From the NCBI RefSeq assembly GCF_032854445.1, contig NC_088302.1:36462191-36526190 (forward strand): a stretch of DNA of 64,000 bases, in the 5' to 3' direction. The stretch's first letter is position 1. The number at the start of each line of letters is the position of its first letter. The translations under genes and the position numbers were made by a program. This stretch comes from Liolophura sinensis (taxonomy: Eukaryota; Mollusca; Polyplacophora; Chitonida; Chitonidae). Of the stretch, positions 27,101 through 39,100 are shown one piece after another. The notes below the pieces were generated by a model that did not search any database, was not told where the DNA came from, and worked only from the letters and a program-made list of their open reading frames with translations.

Positions 27101-30100
27101 ATTCTGTCAATACTGATTGAAGTTCCTGCTCCAGTTATAATCAAGCTACCAATTCATACATAGGGCATATATAACATTCTGCTTCCACTCGCGGTCAAAT
27201 TCCGTCCCAGGAGATGTTCCTCTAAACTTCGGTTTCACAACGATAACCTTTATGCTAGCTACATAACGTGCTGACAATCATAACACACGGCTCATTTAAG
27301 TTGCCTTAATTACTAGAAATCATGAAACTGTTGCAGTATGATTTACCCGAGGTACATCGAGTCTAGGTTTTGGACTGATCGATTCTTGTCTTCGTCTTGT
27401 TGCCTGCTAATTTTACACCCATTGTAGGGAGAAGAAGTCAAACGTTACATAATGAAACAAATAATACCTTGTCTTCGTTGTAAATATTTTCGGTGGGCAT
27501 CTAGATGAAGGATGAAATTTGTTTGATTTACTACCAAGTATTCATAAATCCGTTTTAGTTGATTGAAACATATCCATATGAAGATCAAAACTTCGTTTCC
27601 ACCCTTAAACGGAAAGCTTTTTTCCTTTGGAAGAATCTCGGTGTACTTGGACAGACAAAAGCCGTTTTATATCCATGTTTCTTTTAGTCTCTACCCAGAG
27701 GTAGAGTCACGCGGTAGACCGAGTTTAACCGTCACGTCTTCCAAATTGCCCTCATAGTAGCAGATAATCACGGCGCCATTGTACATTGTGCTATATCTCG
27801 GATGTTGCGGCCACAAGACGTGATTCTTGGCTAGTTCCGCCAAGAACTTTTGTCACGGGTTACAGATGGCTTGGTTCATAGCACTATGAATGCGTTTCCA
27901 TCTTGCCGTAATTACCATCGTTTGAAAGAGCCTTTTTGAGCGGGCTCTCTTCAGCAGACTCTCTGTGTTATTGAAGACTAACCAGGAAGGCCTTACCTTC
28001 AGTGTACAAGAGGCGGATTTGCCAACCATTATTATTTCCCTCCTAAAGATAATATTTACAGTTCAACCAGACCGTCAATCTGAATTAAAGCTCTCAAGAC
28101 AAAACACCAAAACAATTTCATAAAATACTCAAGCTCATGTGATCAAGCGTAAAACGTCTTGGAAAAGATCTCGCTCAAGCCGTTTCCACCAGGTTAATTA
28201 ATTTTTGCTTCATCAAAAGCTTCCATAAAAATTTGTTATTTGCGCTTGAACTCGAGAGTGATCTTAAACATACTTGACATGCAAGATTGTGGTTTTAAAA
28301 TAAAGGCTTCGTGTTCAAAAACCAGGGATCAAAAGTATGGACAAAGGAAACCCCTGCTTTGCACGCTGCTACTGTGTGGAAAGAGAAAACACTTGCATGC
28401 AAAGTCTTTATCGTTATCAGAATGTTCATGCGCTTGGGAAAGCGTTTGATGTTTTAATCCAAAGTCTTTTCTTTTTCTGCAGCAGCAGCCTAGATTATTA
28501 CAAAGAACCTTCGATCGATCAACCTCTCTCCCCCCTGCGTAACTCCCAATTACAAATTAGAACCACATTACGAAATTACGTTTACACAAGACATCACCTG
28601 AGCGTTTCTCTTTCGGTAACCTCAGCTGAGACAATAAAACTTGGTGGCCGTGTAGATGTAGTAAAATTTCCTTTAAACAGGCTGGAATGAAAACAATGCT
28701 CGCTGTTTACACGTATATACAGATGAAATAAACTGCACACGGGCTGCCACTCAGTTTATTGCAGGCGGACTCAGATTAATTTCCATAGGCATATTTAGTG
28801 GTGAAGATTAGCCGTTTCTCAGGGACATTATTGGACAAAATGTGTAAACATCTTTAACTGGCACTCAGCGATTGCAGCAAATATTTAGAAAGCTGATGAA
28901 ACCCCGCTGATCAACCCGTCTTTGTTAATGGCTGGTCAAATGTCGAAATATGAGCGAAATCCAATTTCAGGTAATTTCCTAGGACCATGCTAGTGAAGCC
29001 AGATCCCTCTGCCAAAGGACTCTCGGCCTCTGTGCTTAAGTCAGTTCGGAAACAGTAGCTCCTTCAGACGGAATCGTGTTGTGCCAAAACGCACGCCTCG
29101 CCGCTAGAAAATTCCCACACATAATTAAACATGCTTAGATTTGATATCAACCCCCAAGACGACTAGCACTTTTTACGGTGAATATCGGGTATCTTTTAAG
29201 AGCCATGGCTATCGTTCACTGTCTGCTCTTTCAACAGTACCTGCCATGCTCGACACTTTTCTCATTGTGTCTATTGATCCCCAGTATTCACTGTATGACT
29301 TTCAAACCAATGGATCCTGATCACCAATTGAAGACGCCGTTAGATCGAAGTGTCCCTTCAAAAACAATCTTTATTTAACGAGAAGTAACATTTTACCAAA
29401 ACTGTACATTAGCAATGGAAGAATGTTCTAAGACTGTGTACAGCAAATGCTCCAAACAATGCTGTCTCCAGCGTTCCACGACTGCTCTCCAATGTTGTCT
29501 CTGGGATTTTCTAGCTATATGGCTTTCCAATCCTGTCTCCAAAGTTTTCTTACCATTGCTCCACAGCGCTGTTCCCGACATTCTCTAACTATGACTTGAC
29601 TATGCCGTGCCAACGTTTTCTGTTGCGCTCTAGTGCATTCTTCTAGTTTTCTAACTATGACTTTACAATGCCGTATCCAGCCTTTCTTAACTATGGTACT
29701 GCAATGCTGTTTCCATCGCTTTCTACGTTGGCCGTACAATGTAAAAAGACTATAGGAAGGAGAGTTATATACCTTTATAATCTACGCTTCCAGAATGCGT
29801 TATATACAATTCTATTACCCTTCGATTCCTTTTTATTACATACAACGCACTGCTTGGCTCTGTGCCAAGTGCACATTATCTGAGTCGTTAGAAACCCCTC
29901 ATCACGAGACAGAAGCGTTTGACTTCTGTTGGCGTTGTATGGGTGGATAGAGGTTGTTGTTTACATTGAATAAAGCAGACGACAAATATAAACAAAGAAA
30001 CAAAATGGTGATTTTTTCTGTCGAAGCGAACGTTTACTTTAAAGGAGAAAAGTTTCAAGTCACAGATGTTTTAAACCCATTGGCACGTTTGAATGCTACA

Positions 30101-33100
30101 CAATAAGAGATAGTAATGGTTTCATGAAACTTTTTTTTTTTTACATATGGACCTGATAATTCTTCCTGCGAGTCTTTCTTTCAGCGGCCTCTCCTAAACG
30201 TCCCAGTTGACGACTAACCATGGTATGGCAATCAGCCAGTGGGTCACAAAACGATCGGATCCATGATGTCTGATATTTCCCGCGATGCAAAACTTAGCCG
30301 CTGGTACACGAATCACTGCGTCCGGGCTACGACAGCCACAGTTCTTGCTGATCCCGGGGTTTCTGTGATGGACGTTATGTCTGTGAGAGGCCACCGCAAT
30401 GAATCCAGTGTACGGAGTTATGTTTCAAAACGCCGTGAAATCAGCACCACCCTTCATGCTTCAAGTGTGTAATCAGAAAATGCTGAAAGTGAAAATGCCG
30501 TTGAGTGTAAGTACTCCCATGTCAGTCATGCCACTCCCAGTGCAAATGCCCGACGCTGTCGACTGTAATGTTACACGTAACGGTAGCAATACCATCCAAA
30601 TGGCAAAATCCCAGGTTTCAGTCACGCCTCAAAGTTTTGGAGGGTTGTTCAACAAAGCAACAATAAATAACAGCACAGTTCACATCAGCTTCACATCCTG
30701 TGGAAAGCGGACTGGCTGCAGATCGTCGTTTTCAACTCCCAATCCTTGTTTGATGTTTATCCATGTTGAGCTTGTTTTTTTCCCTACAATGTCCAGTCCG
30801 TTTACTCATGTTTTCTCTCCGCAAACGCTGTTGTCTGACTGCCGCCAATATATTGCCGTTGATCCAGATCTTCAAATTTGGTACATCATTTATGCATGAG
30901 TGTGACGCGTATATTTTACGTAAATGGTACGGCGTACTGAGTGAAACAAGTGCACGGGGCTGGTTTAATGTACATATAACTTTGTACAGATTGCGTCATT
31001 ACAAATTTAAATTGTGATATCCATTGTATTTCACAATACTACAAACGCAAATCATATTTATCCTCGTGATACCTTGAACATATAAATTATGTTTATTTGC
31101 TTACTTATAATAAGCATAAACACATATCTATGATGCTGTTATTGTTTTGTTATTTATCAACATATGTTGAGAAATTAACATTGAATTGAAAATGTGAACT
31201 GAAGTGTTCCATTATTCCAGCATTCGTTACCCAGTGTTATTGAATTTAATACAGAATATAACATGACCGCAAGGCATTTACACAAGCAAACCAAATAAAA
31301 TTCAGTATCAAACTATTGTTAACCTAATTTCGTGTGTTTCAATTATTATTTTTTCGTACGTAATTCAGACTGTAATTACGTTTAAACAGTCGAACTCCCG
31401 ACTTTAGTTTTAGTTTTGCTGATGCCAGAGGTTTCCAGCTCCTTTAGCTCTGTCAGACAGAGTTTGGGAAAACTTTTAACCTGCCCGAACTCTCGCTGCT
31501 AGCAACGAGCGACCTCCCCAGCTCACTGTCAATGTTTGTCGTTTGACACCGTGCCTGTCTTTCCGAAGCCCACCCTGATAACAGCGCCTTAGCTGAAAGC
31601 AGGACAATATGAAAGCAACCCTGCAGATGTTTTACTCTATAGTGCTATATTTACAGTCGGAATTGTTTTCGAGAAACAAACGTATTCTTTTTATTATTCC
31701 ATTTTAGTCGTGAAGCACGCCCGTAATATTTAGCATCGCATTTTAACACCTCCTGTAAAACACATCATGGTTTCGTCCGGAATTAGGTCACGCCCCTTTA
31801 GAACGTTCGGTTGGACGAAAACAACATGTCAGGGAAAGCGGGGGCGTTTTTTGCTGTTAATCTATACCGCAATGGCGTTTTTGTTATAATTACGAAAACA
31901 TTTTGCTTCTACCAAGATAATAGAATAGAAATAATGTTCGCGTCAGGGTAGTTTAACGGTAGTTTTACATCAAATCGATGTGGAAGAGTTTACAAATTTT
32001 AGGTCGAAGGCGAAGGCGGTAGTTTTACATCAAGTCGATGTGGAAGAGTTTACAAATTTTAGGTCGAAGGCGAAGCTTGAGACCTAAAATTTGTAAACTC
32101 TTCCACATCGATTTGATGTAAAACTACCGTTAGACTACCCTGACGCGAACATTATTTCTTAAGTAGATGTCATGTTCGTTGTTTGTTGGCCTGTAATGCT
32201 GTGTCCATTGCCCACATTCTGTTGATTTCAAGTGTTTTGTCCTGGGTTTTTGTCTACTGTTGTACAGTCTTACAATGTTACTATGTACTTCGCTTTTAGC
32301 TGTCGCTCTGGAATCCTGTGTTCTGGAAAAACTGTCTTTTTCTCTGTTCTTCATCAACGGAATTGCTATATCCAGGTATATATCAACCTTTCGCACTGTA
32401 GCGCTCTTGTTCTTTACTTTTGGCATTGTTGTGTTTTTGGTTCTATAGTATAGATATCAGTGTTATCTGTTGTGTAACAGAGGATGTGTAGTTTATTTTG
32501 TGGTTGTGTCAAACGTTGTGTCAAAGTTTCTGACGCTTTGATTGTGTCTTGTACTGTACTTCGTGACCTGCCGCATTACTGTCCACAGTTCTCTATCTGC
32601 GGTTCTGTCCCCTGTCTTTGACTTGAGCATTACCTGCATATTGTGCATTTTACTTCTTTGTTAATTTATTATTCACATGGTCGTACAGCTAATCAAACCG
32701 TGTTTGATCAGCACAAGATGCGCTATATAAAAGACATGTGCTCCTGGAGAAACTGCACTAGAACTGGCAACGAACAAAAGCGTGCCAACTGGATTCCCCA
32801 ATGCAATTCAGGAAGAAGTTTATTTAAATCCCATTCAACGGCGAAGATGAAAGGGCAGTTTATGAAAACGGACAGTTAAGGGGAAAAAAGTAAGAGCAAG
32901 CTCAGCCGTGTGGTAGAGCTCTTCAACAAATCTTGCCTTTGAGCGGTGTGTGTAATTAAGTTGTTTTGTAAATTACGCTGGTAGCAGGTGCTGCGAGCCG
33001 GACTAAAGCCTTGCTGTCAAGCATATGATAATTAAACGTTTCGTACAAAAAAGAAATTTGAATGTAATTCGGGAGAGCCGTGTCAATCACCTGCTCTACC

Positions 33101-36100
33101 TTCTGCTTTCCAAAAGTAATTACACATGCAAACAGTTTTTTCCAGTCCTTAGTGCACATCGATTTTTATATTAAACGCGATTTTCAAATCCGGAATGGAA
33201 CCGGAAATTTCAATATGTAAAATCTCAAAGCGAACAGCACCGATTACAGACTCTGCTGGGATTTGTTTTGAGCATTCTCATTTTCTAGGAAATTGGCTGA
33301 CATTCATTCAGGGACTGACATCTGATACCTCATCATTATACGTTAGTTTGTGTTCCTTTCGACAAAAATGACATTGGTTCAATACAGAAAGGCCTGTATG
33401 ATATGATTCAACCATATCTGGAACGCATGTGGCAGAGATCTATATAATCGATATATGATCCGTGCCTACCGAGTTTGTCAAACACCAACAGATGGCTTAC
33501 TTAGGGGAGCTGTATTTGTAGAGATGACAGGCGAGCTATTACGTACTGGGCAAAACGGATGTTATACGATAATTAATTACTATTTAAGACTCTCGTTAAA
33601 AGCCGATTGAGACAGGTGTTTATGACGGAATATTTCAGAAAAGGATTTAACTCAAACAGCCCTAAAACTAATGACAATCTTTTACAGAGCAACATGCCAC
33701 GTGGATATACTTGGCAGCGATATTTCGGTAAACATGCATGTATCGTCGCCGCGACCAGAAATTGTAATAAAGACTTACAGCATTCATAATAAATTTTCTC
33801 CCAATTATTTTGAAAAGTAAAGATATGAATATGTTGTTCATTAGATGGATTAACCACGTGAAAAAAGGAACTAAATATTTCTGCTACAATTACATCTATA
33901 TTGGCAAAAAAGAGCAGATAAGATGTCCCAAAAATTAGAAGAATTAGGGTATATCGTGACACGTCATCACTTTCAGCGGTCTGCCTAGCGTATATCCGCG
34001 GCAAAAAATCTTTCCCACCTGTATGCAACGAATACCAGGCGCCATACAGTTCAGTACTGAAAGGTATACCTCATGAAGTAGTTTTGATTCAGCCGGCTAT
34101 AAATTAAAAGAAGGCTATTCTCATACCATCTCTACAGTGAGTAAAAAGTCAAATTTCACACAAAAAAATCAAAACCGACGCTCTCTTCGAACTATGACTC
34201 AAACAGCGAAATAACTTCTTCGCTTGTGAACACTAACGGTTATTCACTTGTCACATTCTCATCTGTATGTAAATATGTTACTTTACAAAACCTCTCAAAT
34301 AGTTGGTGGTTTTCGCTGAAGCAATACACAGTGGTACAGGCGACGTCGTCATGTTTTCCGCGCGACATTTGCATATGAATGATTAGATAAGCGAGCAGAT
34401 AACTTAATACTTCAAAAAATGAAACCCCACGGTATGGGTTGAAATATTGCGATGTGGCGTTAAGCCATAATCATTCATTCAAAAAAGAGGATTATAAGCC
34501 GAAAAGCATATAAGGACCTGAAAGCCTACGAATGTGTAAAAAAATGTTGCCTTTGTGAAGCTGGACATAATGGTACGTGTAGCTGTAGCTGTAACAGGCA
34601 GCTCAGTAATTTAGGAGACCTCTACACGGAGAAGTTTAAAATATCTCGGCCTACAACGCTAGAACGATGAGATCAGAAAAAAGAACTAGCGAACCCACAG
34701 ATTACGTTATTTCCTCGCGTGAATGGCGTATTGATTTGTTAAACAAATGATCCATTATTTCTCCCTTGTCTGCCAGTTTTCGTTCAAGAAATCTTATTTT
34801 AAACCTGTACCCGGGCATAATGTGTTTGACAAACGACCAGCATTTGATATGCTACAAGAATAAATGACTATTTAATTGATGGATTGACCTTTATGTGCGC
34901 ACTTTTCTAGCTAAAAGCTGTTACCTATGTTTTGAAGACAACTTGTCACTGTTCGCATTCAGTGCCTACAAGAAAAAAACTGTGAACTCTACGTAGGTCC
35001 GAACTTTAGCCATCGGAACTTAGAATTTTCTAGCTTAGAGCTAGGGTGTTGAAGGTGGAGAAAACAGAAACATTACAATAATGTTAGATGAAAGAGTACG
35101 AAAACTTTGTGGTCTTCAATATTTTTTTTTCGATTTTTCTTTAAAGACAAAAAGACGCTTGAAAAAAATTTTGTATGGTGGGTATTTGGGCCACCTTTAT
35201 GTTCATATAGTTTTCGCGTAATAATGCTACCAATGAGGTTGTAATACATCCTTAATAAATATATTAGCACTAGAATTTGGTCTTTTTAGCAAACAAATGT
35301 ATTCAACGTGGATTTTGATCATATTTATAATATATCCATAAATATGACCCGATTAGATTAAATGAATATGTTTGGATAAAAACAAACAAGTTATATAATT
35401 TAGATTCAAATAAATTTATTACGCCAGATCACATCATTATTTGGGACATCATTATGAAAGGACGATAAATAACAAAAGGTTGTCTCCAAAACACATACAA
35501 AAATATTTTGTGTTTTTTTATGTTTTGACGATCTTTCATCTGATTTTGACATCATTTTTATATTTTATTCTCTTTTAAGCGCATAGACGAGAGTTTGTCC
35601 ATGGATTATTATTCTCTGGTTGGTTGTTTTGTTCGTTTTGGTGACGTGTGGTAACAGTTTATACTTTGTGCCTGGTCTGTTTGTATATTGTGATTCCGTG
35701 GGGTGTCTGGTCTGGTTTCAGTATATTTTGTGTTGGTCTTGTGTCTGACGTGGTGTCAGTATACATTGATTGTATGGGGTGTCTGGTGTCAATATTCTTT
35801 GGCTTAGTGGGGTGTCAAGTCTGGTGTCAGTATACTGTGAAATAGTGGGTGTTTGGTATGGTGTCCGTATACTTGGACAAGCAGAGGTGTCTGGACTGGT
35901 GTCAGTATACTTTAACATAGTGAGTTGTCTGGTCAGGTCTCAGCATGCTTTACTTGATTTTGGAGGTCCAGTGTGGTGTTAGTAGAGTTTGGCTGGCTGA
36001 ATGGGTCGTCTGGTGTGGTGTCAGTTCTATTTTAACTAGGTGAGGTATCACCCATGGTGTCAGTATACTTGAGCATTGTGGGGTGTCTGGTCTCGCACCT

Positions 36101-39100
36101 TCGGCATGGCTTTCAGTAAGGCAGCATTATATTGTCAGTGGGACTGGTCTACTTCATGGACACACCGTCGTGTATGATGTAACCGCAATAATATCAATGA
36201 GGAAACCAAGGAGAACCGGTCACGGCTACGCCCCCCCCCCCCCCCCACCCCCTTCTTGTGCAATATTCAACGAGCTGGAGCTGAAATAAGCAAAACCTGT
36301 GACATTATACAATAACCACTTTACAAGGATTTCATTTTTAATTTTCAATTGTTTGAGATTCAAACACAAAGATGGCCTCTCCTTACGCCTTTCCCACACA
36401 TGCCCTCCTAAGTATGTACATCTGAGTAAATCGGGCGATTTGCGACAAATTTTGTCATCTTCTGTTTTGAAGACACGCTTGTCTTCAATTAAGCTGGAAT
36501 TGGTTTGTCAAAAGAATGAATCCGTAGACTAATAACAAAAAATATTTATTGACCCGTTGTTATCATGAAAGTGTAAGCTATGTTTTGATTAAATCTTTGA
36601 ATCTGACATTTGAGAGAAGAGTATATTTGGTAAGTGTCTAGAATTGGAATGTCGGTGAAGAAGTCCTCAAACTGTAGATAATGTAACTGGATGCTCTCCC
36701 TCTTCCTTGTTTGTAGTGGAGACATTTGGCATGTTGTCAAGCGTATCGTAGGTTCAGAAAGCAATCCATCAAACTGTAAGTCAGTCGCACGTATAATCTT
36801 ACATGAAACGTTTGTCACCCCAATGTGCTAATAGTTCCCCCCGCAAGCTGTAGTCCAGACATTGACGACGTACAGATCTGTAACTCGTCCGTAATATCAG
36901 TGTGATACAAGTGAGGGAGTCTGGCCAAGCAGGGAAAGCGTGGCGCTGCGGTCGGTCTCCCAAGTAATCTATCATCTCTTGTCAGCCCAACTCAGGCCAT
37001 TTACCATGAGCCATTGTCAGTAAGCTAGAAAGTGATTTATTGAGGTTTCAACGTAGAGTTCGTCTGACAGATTTCTTCATCTTTCCGGCCAGTACAATGG
37101 CGCATCGATACAATTCCTGCTGGTCCGTGATTGCAAACTTAAGCTTGAAGACCGATATGGGGGCTTTTTTTACACTACTAATGTATCTGTGGCACACAAT
37201 ACCAGTTAAGTAAACACTCCACAAAGAGGAGTACAGTTCGATGGCAGCAGATTGACACGAGAGATCTCTGTACTCTTCGTGATGTCAGAGGACTGCCTGA
37301 GATGACTTATGGCAGTCTAAACAAACTCCGCATGTACAACATACTTCTACGGGACCACCATACTTTGGTAATAGCTGCTTATTCCATCATATACCGGAAG
37401 CTTCTGGCAAACTTCCGCCGCCAACAATTAAATATTCCACTCTACGTTATTTAACACACATATTCGGTGCAAAACAGGGTTATTAAGTAATATTAAAATT
37501 CATTTTTCATATATCAGAACAACTTTTCATCTGAGTTGGGTAATATTTAATGGGTGTTTCTTTTCACATTTCATTTGAACCTAATGTATATTGTATACAC
37601 GCCATGATACAACTCCATCACATTATTACTCACACAGTTATCGTTGACAGTCGTTGCTTATAGAATCTCTAATTCTCTAAGGGGGAGGTGCGGCATCAAG
37701 CAAAAACGTCTTAAAAATAATATACGAATAATCAGATTTCAATAGTTTACGAGTTAATTTCTCTGGTTTCACTTCCGATTAGACTGATCGTTATGCCGAT
37801 AACCCGTGGGTGGTCTCGAGGGACATTTCACACCTAGACATAGCACCAGAGGGTATGCAACTAATCTGCCATTCACAAAACCAGTGAGTTAACCAGAGTT
37901 GAGTGTGGAAGGAGTAGCCGGCCCGACCGTCGTGAATCCTGTGAAGCGAAAAACCTTAGTCATCGAGAGGAAGGTGGTAATGAATTTGTATCACGCAATC
38001 AACGACTGGTAGGCAACTTTATTAGTTGAGATGCAGTTATATCACTTGATATAGCAGACACTGAATTACAACCTTTGCACCTGTACGGCATATACCACAG
38101 GCTTGGTCGCGTGTTACATATAGCTGTACGGTTTACTAATTAATATGTGTTTTGCTATATACTGGCCATCTTCACTGATTGACGCCCTCTAACCACATCT
38201 AAATCAATACGTTCACAATTGTCCCTGCCAATGATTACCACAATCATGCTAATTAAGTACAGTAAAGAAAAGAACACTTAACTGTGGTGATATAAACATG
38301 TCCTGCCCATATAACACAGAAGTTCACCGCGGTATTGAGAGGTTAGAGGGTATGTGCGTTTACGTAAGCGTCATTTCATTCAGAGAATATTAACGTTGCT
38401 TATCAAAGATGAACACGTTTACGTATGTCTATTTAAACACTGAGTTTTATAAATCTGTTTAAAAAATTGGTAAGATATGTATCTAAGTTGGCATCGAGTC
38501 AGAAAATAGAACAAGAGCATGGCGCTGTCATAACGGAAGTACACAGTATATTAAACCGGGAGGTATACTCAACAGTTGGGAGGTATGTAGTTAATATTGT
38601 CTCAAATGTACCTTTGTAGCACCTATTCCCATCTATATACACATAGACTAAATAAGCCGCTTCAAATTATACACATACTGACCAAACGAAGTGTGTTGGG
38701 AGACTTTTTTTTACATATAAGAACCGAAAATAGACAATGGGTCTGTTACTTGTACATGTCCCAGACAGCTTATTTGGTTACAGTATAGCATGTTTCTATA
38801 GGTTTAGTGGTTTTGTTCTTAAGAACAGATGTTCAATTAACGATGGTAGATAGGGTTGACCCAAATTTGCGGAAAGGCAGCTGACGTATCCTATATCATC
38901 AAGCCTTTCGTCGCACATGTAACACATGTATAGAGGCACTCGTCATTTTACTCATGTCAATTAGTATATGCATGCCTTGTTATAGTGCTGTTCTGCACCA
39001 GTTATGGTTTTTGTCTTTTCCTCGGAGATGAGATCTCTTGTGTTAGCCATGTAAACATATTACTGGTGTATATTTTCAGCCACAGAGAACAAACATTTCT

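Noticed and set aside
33573-34028. 151-codon minus-strand open frame with hydrophobic stretches and an ending NPFLKYSVINTCLNRLL that recalls the NPxxY end of a rhodopsin-like GPCR.
   Set aside because: No other helix motif (DRY, CWxP) is in place, the spacing does not fit seven helices, and base composition matches the intron. Judged chance.
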